A stretch of DNA of 64,000 nucleotides from Halictus rubicundus (taxonomy: Eukaryota > Arthropoda > Insecta > Hymenoptera > Halictidae), in contig NC_135165.1 in the NCBI RefSeq assembly GCF_050948215.1, forward strand, positions 2,516,501 to 2,580,500, given 5' to 3'. The translations under genes were made by a program, and so were the position numbers. A model generated the notes under the pieces. The model saw only the letters and a list, made by a program, of their open reading frames with translations. It did no database searches and was not told the DNA's origin. Shown here one piece after another: positions 36,692-47,490 of this stretch (position 1 is its first letter; each line of letters begins with the position of its first letter).

Positions 36692-37049
36692 TTAACACTG
36701 AACGCCCAACTAGAAATCCGAAAAATTCCATAAAATCGAAGCAAGATATTTAATGAAATAAAAATTGCAAAACATTCTGTTAAGTTCTAAGGAGTATATC
36801 GCCGGTCTTGCCAAGTATATCTCAAGGATACAAATATGTATAATATATTGTAAGAAAGTGTACCGTGTTGCTGATGACCTTTGATGTTGAAGCAACATTA
36901 AACAATTAAATTATATATATATTAAATGTATGATACCGAGTAATCCTCCAACTTTCTTGCATCTCACAGATCCTAATCAAGTTTAGTACAACGAATACAT
37001 CAACGTAAAAATTCATTTTAAAAGCTGCACAAATAATTGCGTAACTCGT
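36692..37049 (+). mobile_element. TTAA element, family C, copy 2, interrupted and right-truncated
   Basis: Begins TTAACACTGAACGCCCAACT and follows the 57.6-kb copy base by base up to ATGAAATAAAAATTG at 36767. A retrotransposon fragment (36768-36920) interrupts it. Similarity resumes at TTAAATGTATGATA and continues to AAATAATTGCGT, after which the terminal palindrome and right end are missing. Confidence 0.85.
36768..36920 (+). pseudogene. 3' end of a non-LTR retrotransposon, fragment 1
   Basis: About 153 bp matching, on the opposite strand, the fragment at 42164-42571. It keeps only the last 45 or so codons of the open reading frame (begins ILLSSKEYIAG, ends at a TGA shared with the other copy) and a 3' tail ending in AT-rich TAAATTATATATATAT. 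Strong 5' truncation is typical of target-primed insertion. It lies inside a family C element. Confidence 0.78.
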
Positions 37050-40000
37050 AGAGAAATAAATGAAATGAAACGGGGTAAATACGAGAAAATGATTCACCGT
37101 GATCGCACAAAGTGCCGGTGTCGAACAATGTCGGGCATCGAATGAACACGCGACTCACCCTATTTCGTACGGTCGCGCGGCTCTCTCAACCCCAAATTGC
37201 CAATTTTATCGATAATACGAATCTAGTAATTCGATAGAGATATAATGCAAATTCAGTTAATTGTTCCTTCAAAAGGATCCAGTCGAAAGGGAGTCGGCAC
37301 GACCACGCTTTCTGCCCTTTTGTTGGCCGCAGGACGGCCGGGAGGGTAGCATGAACGGTGTTAGATATCTTCCTGCAAGATTGAGTTTCCTTCTGCATGT
37401 GTTATCGATGAGCGGAGGACATGACTGACATCGGGACAGACCGTGCAACAGGAACAGATGGCCGGGATCTATTTTCTCTTTCGCAGAACCTCGCGAACCG
37501 CCGTTTCACCCGATTCGTCCAAAAACGCGCGCTATTCGAACTGGCGAATCACTACAGACTGTACTCACGATCTGCGAAATTAACCCCGATTGAACAACAG
37601 AATGATATTCGAACTGTTGTTGATGCAGAACAATGCAAGAATTAATCTACTGCTGTTCGTGATGAAAGAGTTAAATTTTTATGTAAAGTTATGGTTATGC
37701 TCTTTCACGTCGGAGAGGCTATCGGTGACGGCGCAGTAGGAAAATCGCGAACAGAATGCATTTTGCACAACACGGTGCTGCAATCATCGCTTACCCTGAC
37801 CAACATATTCTACGTTCGATCGGTTATCTAAACGCGGTATAGCAAACTGTTTGGTACACGTATGAACGACGAGACGACCTTGTTTCGATGTCAGCGGACT
37901 GTGGATTTTATGGCAAAAATGGGCAGATCGAACGCCAAACGGTAGAAACGCTTAAAGAATGTCAAAACACAATTATTCAGAAAAAGAAATACATGTGATT
38001 TGATGCGTTCATGACAACAATTTTAGGTGTCGAAATTGGCGAACGAAGGAACAAATTTCTGTTTGCTTTATATTTGCGGATAGCGATTTTTCTCCGGTAG
38101 AAAAATAATTTGTTGATAGAGAGAGAGAGCCCCGTTTTGCCCGAGAAAGACCGATTCGATGGGTCGAATCGCAGCGATAAAATTCGATCGGCAGCGACGC
38201 GTGAAACCGCGCCTGTTCATCTTCCCTGAACCAGAGCCAGATCGTATCCCCTAATTTTTTAAACGGCCATTTAAAGGGTTGCCGTCCTAATTAGCATGCT
38301 AATCGGAAAACCGGCGAAAGTTTCGAGCGTTGAGACCCGGGGACAGAGAGTAGTCCTGTTAAAAAACAGAACGACTAGAGAGAGAGAGAGAGAGCGCCGC
38401 GACGCTCTCCCGTTCGGCGTCGTGTGTACCCTCGTGATTGTTCGGAATAGATAAGAAGATAATTGCCTCTACCACTCATTCTCGCCACACCCGAGCAAAC
38501 GAACATGCAGCTCGCGTGATACCTGCGCTTCCACACACCTTTCCTATCCTATTCCTATCTACGATATCAGACAGATACACACAGGCCCGCGGAGATACGC
38601 GCGACCAGAAAATTGGAATTAACGACAAGATGTCACCGGGCGAACCAGTGCCCTCGGAACACGTCAGGCTCTCTAATCAAGCGATTCCGTTGCTTTAAAA
38701 TTGGCCACTGTCAGCTTCCTATACGTTCATCAGATAAAAAAAGAAATAGATTCCATGCGCGAGTTACGCATTAATTTATCAGCCGATTCATCTAGGATTA
38801 AACATACGTACGTACGCTCGGAAACGATCGTGCCGTTTGATGTCAAACAATCTCACCACCTGAAACAAATACGATTCAAATTGTACGTGAAATTGACAGT
38901 AACATAAATATTGTATTCGTGCAAACTAGAACAAATACTTTATTAATTATCCATTTTTCTCTGCGCGCTTTTATTTTCGAGCTGTATCTCTCCAAGCAGA
39001 AACCAGATTGATCGCAATAAAATTTGAAACCTAAAACAAATCGTCTGGTCCGAGGTTAACAGAATTGCAACGCTTTTTGTAGCGAGGAAATTTTTCTGTT
39101 TTTTCTTTTTTCTGTGTGTCCTCCACGCACAGATATAATTCCGCGGGACAAACTGGATTATAATAAAAATTGAAATTCGTTTTCTAGCCGCCGGTCGGGA
39201 CGTGTATTAAATTTAGACGTTTAAATCGCAATTTCGCTCGGCGACACCAGAACCAGTAGTACCTATCGAAAATCGTTTCGAGAGAACTCGGATCATTCGA
39301 TTCCGTATCACGTTAGCTATGGCGCAAATCTAATAGAGTGCCTGCAGCATCAAATGTCACTGCTAGTTGTAGAGGGGTCCGCAGTATTGTAGTTTTTGAT
39401 TGGCTAATCCACCCTAATCTAATCGAACGTTCCCCGACATTGTAGCCGTTAGAGCTGTCCTGCAGTGTCGTTTCAACCAATCAGTATTCAATTACGATGT
39501 ACAATCTTACCGTCACTCGGTTTACGACTGTTCAACATTCGACACCGAATGTTGTAACATTTAATTGCTCGTCACTACACTTCTAACCTCTCCTCACACA
39601 ATTTACACTTTATTTGCCGTTCACAATTTTATTTTTTGTTAACCCTTCACTCCATCACAATCGTTTTCGTTAAGGTGCCTATTTTAAGAAGGTCTGAGAC
39701 AATTTTAGTTAATATACCTGCTGTAGAACTAACAGGATTTTTAATAGGATCTGCAGGATCATAAGAATATAGTAAATATAGTACAATTATTAGACATTTT
39801 GTGCAGGAGAAAATATTTAAAAAGAAGCTCCAATATTTCTTCATTAGCTAAAGAAATTACGGTTATCAGTTCTAGAAGAACGCCTAAAAAAATTTCACAA
39901 GAGTTTCCTCCTCGTTGGAACGTAATAGTAACACTACCCGTTTAAAAGTTTGTCTGTCATAGACTTTTAGAAATTGTTAAATAATGTGTGCAACGAAGTG

Positions 40001-41871
40001 CTTGTACGAAGATCAGCACCGCATGCTAATTGTTTGCACGGGTTGCGCAGCGTGCATACAGATGCGGACCCATTAGATTGCGCTCGTAGTTTAGGAAATT
40101 TTAATCGAGCGCGCTGCAGTCAATCAGTCAGCCGCGACAGGCAAGGTGCATCGATGTTTCGAAGATCGGCAAAAATGTTGCATTGCGCGAAACCGGTTTT
40201 CTATTGCAAAGACAGTCGCGAACCGCTCGAATGTGGTTACGGATTATTCCAAGTTTGATGATATCAAATCGTCCTCGGCGTTCTACGCATTGGATTATTC
40301 CGAGTCCCGTTTGCCGGGGACTGGTCCCTATGGAATGTATCATTCCAATCATTTCCAGTAGCCGGAGCGCAACTACGATTTGCAAAAATCGGACGAGCTT
40401 TTCCCGATACCGAAGAATAGTATCTCGATTTAAATTAAATCGTGGAACTTTGTGCAATAGCGTATCGTCAGATTTTCGAACACTTTCCGTGCGCCAGCTC
40501 GCTAAACGACCAATCGGATGCACCTCTAAATCACGTCCCAAAACGCATAATCGGTGCACAGTACGATGTACTATAGCTACGATGTAGAACCGGCTGATAA
40601 TTCTGCGGAATTCCGGGTTCTGCCGGTAGAAAGAGAATGGGAGTTAGTTTATCGAGCCGAGATGCTGCACGGGTGCGAATATAGACATCCAATACACCCT
40701 AAGACCAAGATATCCGAGCACGATGGTGCACGCGAGGGTGCATACATTGTGTCGAGCCACCCTTCCCTTGGACGACGCCCCAGTAACATCCCCCATCCAC
40801 CCCCCACCCCACCGAAGGCAATAATACCGTGTTCTAGTGGGCTACTACGACGGCTTATTATTTTCCTACGGCTCATCGAGCCCACTGTGCTCGCTATCAA
40901 TTACAGGACATACCGCGCGAGACCCCTCCGGAGGACTTGGACGGATCAGCCTAACCGGAATCCCATCTGCTAAACTTTTGCGTCATGCCCATTTAGACAC
41001 CGCACTGACCACGCGCTCGCCTAACCGGCTAATTCTTGGGTGTGGAAAGTCTTGAGCCTCTTGTCGACACCTGCGGCGCCTGGGCCGCGCGGTTTCAGTT
41101 TGTCTTTGAAATTAATTAAAATTAATATTTTCCTATGAAAATTGTTCCACCACGCGTGACACTCTGCGAAGGGTTGAAAACCGATTTTCCCTTCGGCCAC
41201 CGGCGACGTCCGAAGAGGCCCGAGACGCAGTCCTATAGTGATTCATAGGAAGAAAATCAGCGAGAGCTATCGAAATGTCGGACAATGTACGCCGGTCGTT
41301 GCAGCGATCGAGGTCTGGAAAGGAGCATATATGTAAATCGAAATAACGTTACCCGTTGCTCTTGCGGCTACAGCAGGGTGGATAGGTAGACAACTGGCTG
41401 GAGAAGGACAAACGGAAGGAAAAAGAGAGGGAGGAGAGAAACCCCCGGTAGCAGCGGGAACCGGAATTCGAAATTCGAGAGCGAAGGGAGGGGGACAAAA
41501 TGCATTTCACCCGCCACCCTTGTCGCCCAGGGCGACTACATGTCGCAACGCAAACGCAAACTCCTCCATGCTCGACATATGGCCGGTGCTAGTTGCTCTC
41601 TTACCTACGCTTTTCTATAGGCACGTTGCCCGGCAGCCCTGTAACCCGAATAGACGAACATCGGCCAATAATGCACCCTGTCCATCGCGACTATCTCTGC
41701 AGGTCGGGGTTTGTACCATTATTCTCGAAACGAAAACATTTTCCGAGACGCACGCGGCCCCCCTAAATATCTGATCGCGAACGTTAAAGGGACACTTTCT
41801 TAATCCTTTCGCGGACAGAAAAGTTGAAATTTCTTAAATTGTAACCTCCCTAGTTTCGCTAACCTTAATTT
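37050..41871. other. Intronic stretch, no gene seen
   Basis: Short GA runs lie near 38119 and 38378. Overlapping frames on both strands at 40128-40587 and 40554-40973 (up to 143 codons) show no domain and no splice context. An AT-rich block at 39640-39900 gives a 65-codon reverse frame with no recognised similarity. Confidence 0.55.
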
Positions 41872-42119
41872 TCAACCCTTTGCACTCGAAGCTATTTTAT
41901 CTCCAAAAAGAAACATTTCTTCCGACCTATTTCCTTTCTATATATTTCTCTTTTCGTGTTACACATACGAAAATGGTGCAATTTGCTCGTACAGTACTGA
42001 AGTGTTTAGTAATGTATTAAATAGAAACGAATTTAATAATGTTGGAAAATATTTTGAATAATGATACAGCAATTTTTAGTGGCGCCTTGCAGTCGCCATT
42101 CGAGTGCTCTAAGGGTTAA
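41872..42119 (-). mobile_element. TTAA element, family A, copy 5
   Basis: A 248-bp copy in reverse orientation, of the same subfamily as copies 3 and 4. The left flank is TCAA, a changed TTAA. The right flank TTAA at 42116-42119 is shared with the next copy. Confidence 0.88.
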
Positions 42120-42721
42120 CCCTTTGCACTCGAGTGGTGACTCTGAAGCACCACTAGAAATTGCAACAACATCAATTGCATCCATCGCATTTGCTTCAAC
42201 ATCAAAGGTCATTAGCAACACGGTACATTTTCTTACAATATATTATACAAATTTGTATCCTTAATATACTTGGCAAGACCCCGGCGATATACTCCTTAGA
42301 ACTTAACAGAATGGGTAAGGATCTAGACAACTTAGCATTTTTCCTTTCATTCTCATATTTTTTGCATTCTATTATTAGGCGGTTTATGTTAATTGGTACT
42401 TTACATATATCGCAGATCGTATTTTCTTTCTTATTTAACAAAAATAAGTTATTCTGAGTTATTCTGGGTTATTTCTGAGTGCCCAATTCTGATTCTAGAA
42501 ATTGAAGTTTGAATTTGACGATCTACTAGACTTGGAAATTCGTGCCACTCAAAATCCGCTCCTTCATTATGATATTTTTTCTTACATTACAAGATTTGTA
42601 TTTAATAGATCACTAAACATTTCAATATTATATGTAGAAATCTTGAAAATAGAAAATATTGTAAGACGAAAGAAAAATTTAGTTTTAGATTGAAAACAGC
42701 GCCGAGAGTGCAAAGGGTTAA
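42116..42721 (+). mobile_element. TTAA element, family A, copy 6, interrupted by a retrotransposon
   Basis: Starts at the TTAA shared with copy 5 (CCCTTTGCACTCGAG follows) and ends GAGTGCAAAGGG plus TTAA at 42718. It follows the reference up to CTAGAAATTG at 42163, is interrupted by a reverse-strand retrotransposon fragment, and resumes near 42572 with CTTACATTACAAGATTTGTA. The hairpin AGTGGTG/CACCACT is perfect here. Confidence 0.88.
42164..42571 (-). pseudogene. 3' end of a non-LTR retrotransposon, fragment 2 (frameshifted)
   Basis: The reverse strand encodes the region after the reverse transcriptase/RNase H part of a non-LTR element. It has an ISRIRIGHS motif, then CDIC, and an EC nearby in a zinc-knuckle-like C-x2-C-x7-R-x4-C arrangement (the family usually has His where Arg is seen). 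The frame is broken between these motifs by a 10-bp tandem duplication of CAGAATAACT. The reading frame ends at TGA near 42200 and a short tail follows. The family resemblance (R1/I/Jockey-type C-terminus) is from memory. The 36.8-kb fragment covers the same last 45 codons. Confidence 0.75.
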
Positions 42722-43529
42722 TAAGTAACACCAGCTTTCGATTCTGCGACCCGAAAAACCCGTCGAAACCGTTGTGTTCGTAATTAACGATGTAGAATCG
42801 AAAGTTTGTCGGTCGTTCGGTAAAACTAGAGGGTGGCCTGATCCGCGAATTTGTATGCTTATCGCGTGAAAGGTTCGTCCGGTATCCTGCTCGACGAGAT
42901 CGATCACATTTGACAAGATCTATCAAACCCGTTGCAGCTGAACGATATCATTAAGCGGTGTTCTGGATCTGTTTCGACGAAAGGGGTCCCTTACCGCGCC
43001 ACGGGCGTTTCTTTCGCGGGCCAGGGAATTCTATCGCAGGAAAAGACGTGTCATATCACGGAGGAGGACGGTCTGTGTGTGGCCGCGAGATGCTGGTGGA
43101 CGGTGAGGTGAGCTCCGGCTCGCTAAGTTGTCACTCGCAGTCAGCGACTCCTTTTTGTCAGGCAAGAAGGAAAGAGGGAGGCCCGGTGTATAGCCGGGAG
43201 TAAAGCGGGAGAGATAGAGAGTCCTGAGTACCCCGGGGTTCCCTCCCTTTGGTCCCCCCAGGGATCTCCTGGCCCGTCAAGAACCGCGGATTTCCAGTTT
43301 TTCTTTAAGCTGCACGCAACCAGCTCTCGATCTAATAGCTCGGGCTGCTCTCGTCGTCCTTCTCCCGATCCTCCACTTCCACGTCTTCTCTTCTTCCCTC
43401 CTCTCGCGTACTCTTCTTGTCCCTCTTCGTACCGTTTGCGCTCTTCTCTCTTCTTCTTGCTATCCTCCGGACGGTCTCGTCTTTTCTTCGTGACTCTTCG
43501 TTCCTCAACGTCAACAAGATGTTTGTACG

Positions 43530-43716
43530 AGAGACAGAGAGAGAGAGAGAGAGAGAGGATACCGAGCAGAGAGGCCAGTCCCGGAGAGAAGCCAGACTGA
43601 AAATCAACCTAATGAGGATAATTCCTGCATTGATTGCCGAGCCACAATGAATGGTACAAGCAGTACCTGTCTGACCAGCGGACCTGGCTGGCTGGCTGGC
43701 TGGCTAGCTGACTGGC
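43530..43716. repeat. GA microsatellite and GGCT tetranucleotide repeat
   Basis: GA units at 43530-43558, then after unique sequence about five GGCT units at 43684-43708 continuing into GCTAGCTGACTGGCC. Simple repeats only. Confidence 0.85.
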
Positions 43717-43912
43717 CGGCTTTCCGACCGACTGTCATCGGTAAATCATTCTTAATTAAACGATAGACGTTCAATTCGGAAGACCCAGATTATTGAGCTC
43801 GCTACGAGGCGTTCAACCGGCGCATGTTATCACGGTGGGCGATTCGGAGGCATCTGGCCGAGTGATCTGGTGAGCTGCTTGCGCCTGCCAGCCTCTCATT
43901 GTCAAACGAGGA

Positions 43913-43958
43913 ACTCTCTCTCTTTCTCTCTCCCTTTCTCTCTCTCTCTCTCTCTTTG
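43913..43958. repeat. CT microsatellite
   Basis: CT runs broken by TTT and CCC. GAGA on the reverse strand. Confidence 0.9.
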
Positions 43959-44268
43959 GCCGGGGCGAAGAACGGCCCGGGGAAAAAACGCGGTTAACGC
44001 GGTTAAAAGCTAATGGAACGGTTACTCCGGCCACGTTCCTGAATATAAATTAATCGCCGCGCAGTAATCGACCGGGACAACCGACCGAATTATGCATTGC
44101 ACTCCGCCGGTTCTCTTTCCCCAGTTTCCCTTGCGCTACGATTCATTTTGCAATCGTCCCAATTTGTCGTTCATCATTTCTGTGCCTCTCGTGCGTTCAC
44201 GTGTTCTCCGATACCTCGAAGTAGAACTTCGACTCATAGCAAAATTAGTAACGTCTCTATTCGCTGTA

Positions 44269-44877
44269 TTAACCCTTAGCACTCGAGTGGTGACTCTGAA
44301 GCACCACTAGAAATTGTTGTGGCATTATTTCAAAGAAATTACAAAAATTATTACAAAATTTTTGTCACATTACAAGATTTGTATTTAATAGATTACTAAA
44401 CATTTAACCCTTTTAGTGCCGGAGGCCGATATATCCGGCCCTGTATATACTTTGTAATAAACGGTCTATAGAAAGTTATGATAAAAAGATGACTTTTCGT
44501 ATGTGCAATTACGTTTTGAAAAAGAGAACTTAAATTTTTCGTTTCTTTATGATCACCTATACCTTTGTTATTCATGTAATTTTCAATGAATATAGAAAAA
44601 TTAGCGTCACTGTTTTATTCTCTATTTCGTCCTTAATACACTGCTTCTTGAATTATGTAAATATTGCTTTTCGTTTGGTTTTTACGAGTCTTTTTCCAAA
44701 CCCTAGTAAAATCGTGAAATTCGGCCGGTTATCTTCGCATAGGCACCTCTTTTTCGCCCGGCACTAAAAGGGTTAAATATTATACGCGGAAATCGGATCA
44801 GTTTCGTACGAATAAAATGAAAATATTCTAAGACGGAAGGAAAATTTAGTTTCAGAATGAAAATAGCAAAGGGTTAA
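44269..44877 (+). mobile_element. TTAA element, family A, copy 7, host of a nested insertion
   Basis: Bounded by TTAA, ends CCCTTAGCACTCGAG and GCAAAGGG. It matches copy 1 closely (AATTGTTGTGGCATTATTTC and GATCAGTTTCGTACGA blocks) but is split after AAACAT by the family D element at 44404-44776. The right end lacks the CGAGT part of the repeat. Confidence 0.92.
44404..44776 (+). mobile_element. TTAA element, family D, nested in family A
   Basis: A 373-bp element bounded by TTAA. Perfect 15-bp terminal inverted repeats, CCCTTTTAGTGCCGG and CCGGCACTAAAAGGG. A subterminal fold-back GGCCGATATATCCGGCC lies just inside the left end. Copy 1 of family A has a single TTAA at the corresponding site (3016), so the duplicated TTAA and the insertion are directly visible. 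The interior has an 72-codon frame (44549-44767) without recognisable similarity. Confidence 0.94.
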
Positions 44878-44883
44878 TCGCCC

Positions 44884-45030
44884 AGGAGACACACCAGAGT
44901 ACTATCTTCACACTCCTCGGCGTCCGAGGCCTCCCGAGCTTCCTGGGGCACAGCCCGCGGTAGTGGGGATAGTCCGGCGACGCTTACCATCCAGGTCTCG
45001 GCGACGTATACGGAGAACCGTATATCGGTG
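44884..45030 (+). repeat. Diverged dispersed repeat, copy 2
   Basis: Counterpart of 1822-1960, described there. It begins seven bases after the right TTAA of a family A element. Its own boundaries are vague because similarity fades at both ends. Confidence 0.68.
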
Positions 45031-47490
45031 TCCTCCGATTATTCGAATGTTTTAAATTGCCGTACAAAATAACCATTCTTCGGTGGTACACTTCCCCGAG
45101 GCGCATTGACAAACTGTTACATACTCGTGGGCGTAAAAAATGTGATTTTTCCAGGCAATTACACGCGAGTCTTCTTCGATCGAGCGCGGGGTTACGTCAC
45201 CAATTAAAATCGCTCGTGTGCCGTATCCATAATCGATCGCGTCGTACACAGTTAGTTTTATAACTGGCCGCACTTGATAATTCACTCACGTTGTCGGCAC
45301 ACGATCCGAGCACCGGCGGCCAACAGCTTCTCTAGCATTTAATCTTGGGCATCCGCTGTTACAGGATCGTAATTTCCAGGACATAATCGTCGATTTCCTT
45401 TTCGAACACGGTGATCCGTCGGTAGTGACATACTCCGTTGCAAGGACCTTGTCCGAGCGGCGGGCTTCGCTCTCCGATAGGCATTGCGCCATTCGGCATA
45501 ACGCGGACTCCTCTGTTAAGGACACGCACTGCCATAGGCGGTAGCGTCGCTCGGAAAAAATCATGTCCCCCCCACCTCCCTTCCCCTCTGAAAACCGGCG
45601 ACGAAGGAGCTTACCTCCTCGGTAACTAAGTTTCCTTGTAGATACAACCTCGGGTGGATAGGTACAGGTATTAATCGCGGGTAACGTCGATCGGCTCGCC
45701 GAGGAAGGATCCTACAAGCCTCGGACTCGTCGTTAATTGCCGGTATAATTTGTAATTCGAGATACACGGGAAAGAAGAAAGCGAAATACGAGGGCTAAAG
45801 GAGAGGGAGACAAGACAGAGAGAGAGAGAGAGAGAGGGAGAAGACACACTCGCTAAAGGAAACAAGCGTCGTGCTCGGGGCCCCCCGAAAGGAAATGTCT
45901 TTTGAGCGAAGAACGAGAACCAGATCACGAGGACGAGTGGGGCGCCTGGCGTTTGCCTGACCCGTTGACCCTACTCTTCGGCTGTTAGGCCTGTGTGTCC
46001 CCGATGCGTGTCCTGGTGACACGGGCATTTGTCACGACCCGTCAAAACCTGCCGACGACGACCGGCAACCGTCGGCGTCGGCGTCGCGTCGTCGTCAGGA
46101 CCTCTTTTCCGCAATCTGCCCCGACACCGTTTCTACACCGAAACTTACGACCTGCTGAGAAATTAGTCGTTAAATGTTTTATGTATCCGACGCCGAACAA
46201 GAACCAATGCACCACCGGGGCCTGATGTGCCGGGGACCCCTGCTACCGTGAATTATGACCGTAGAGTGTCGCCATGACACCAGGATTTCGACTAATCTAG
46301 CAACACGCATGCAACGAAACGGTCGTTCGCTCGATCGACACGGACACCACTTAGGGGACGCCGAATACTTGACACCTGATTTCTGGGACGTCTGGAGGAA
46401 TTTATGTTTGAATTTGTCCTCGATGGGACGAGCGTCCTCGCTGTTTCGGATTTTGAGGGGAAAAATTGTTTCAAATTTCGGTTTTAAAATTCCTACCGCA
46501 GACAATTTCCTTGCTGGGAAATTGAACGCGCTCCTCATTCTGATCTTGACGTTTACCAATAATAGTAATGGTGCAATAATGAGACAGAGGACTGAGGAAC
46601 AGGACTGTTCATATTATATTATTAGGTGCGTATGAATCGTTCTAGAGTGCCAAACACGCTGACACAGTGCCAAACAAATCTGAACGCTCCCGATCCTAAC
46701 GCTCCGTCTTAATAATTATTTTTCAGTATCATTTTTCCGGAGATTGCGCCGGCCGTCTCGAGACGGGGCGCATCGGAACAAAAGGGAAAAGACGAGACAG
46801 GAGATTCGGTTGTATTCCACGTATCAAAGATGAGCATCTCGCGGACGGCGTTTAGAATATTTCTCTAGGAAATAGAAACTACGGTGTCTCGTAGTATTTC
46901 GGTCTGCATTCGTGTTTCTTATTTCCTTTTTTTCTCTTTCTCCCCGCGATGTAACGAGAATATTACGTTTTTCCCGAGGACGGAATAGGTGCACGTCGTG
47001 TCGCGCCGAGTTTCCTCGAGACGCCGAAGCTAAGTGGCATTTTACTAGGCGTATTACATTTATTTAATATTATTTATGGCAGGTTTTACGAGGCCAATGA
47101 TACATATGCGGGAGTCTATCCAATATCAAATATAACGTCGTAACCCGGGGAGGAAGCGCAAAGGACGGACGGAGGCAATAAATGTACGGCAAACGGCGTT
47201 TCCGATAGGCATCCTTACATACAGGTTCACCCTTCGCAGTGTAGCTACCAATCGAACATCCGCCCGGGAACTTTATGTCGCGTCTGAAAACGGAGCGACT
47301 GAACTTTCCACTTTTCCTTTCTTCCACATCTCATCACTCGCATCTCCGTGACACGGCGGCGCGTGCTCGAAAACAGAGGGAACGATTCGTTACGATATCG
47401 ACAAATCGACCAGCTCGATCGACATTTCCATACCGGTCTCCTCATTCTCCCCGCGCGGCTTTTCATACGCAATATTTCCTTTCTCCGGTT
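45031..47490. other. Intronic stretch, no gene seen
   Basis: Unique sequence with one GA microsatellite (45819-45842) and CG-rich words near 46065-46100. Frames of 126 codons on opposite strands (46179-46559 and 46255-46635) overlap each other and carry no domain. Confidence 0.55.
45819..45842. repeat. GA microsatellite
   Basis: About eleven GA units. Simple repeat. Confidence 0.9.

Larger units (their letters stand above)
42722..44268. other. Intronic stretch with simple repeats, no gene seen
   Basis: Holds a GA microsatellite (43530-43558), a GGCT repeat (43684-43716) and a CT microsatellite (43913-43958). Frames at 42958-43203 and 43332-43650 are short, overlap antisense frames and lack domains. 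Confidence 0.6.

Noticed and set aside
39640..39900. TTAACCCTTCACTCC, resembling a TTAA-element end
   Set aside because: No matching inverted end was found within the next few hundred bases.
40128..40587. Overlapping 143- and 134-codon frames on opposite strands
   Set aside because: Neither resembles a known protein. Mutual overlap suggests compositional openness rather than a gene.
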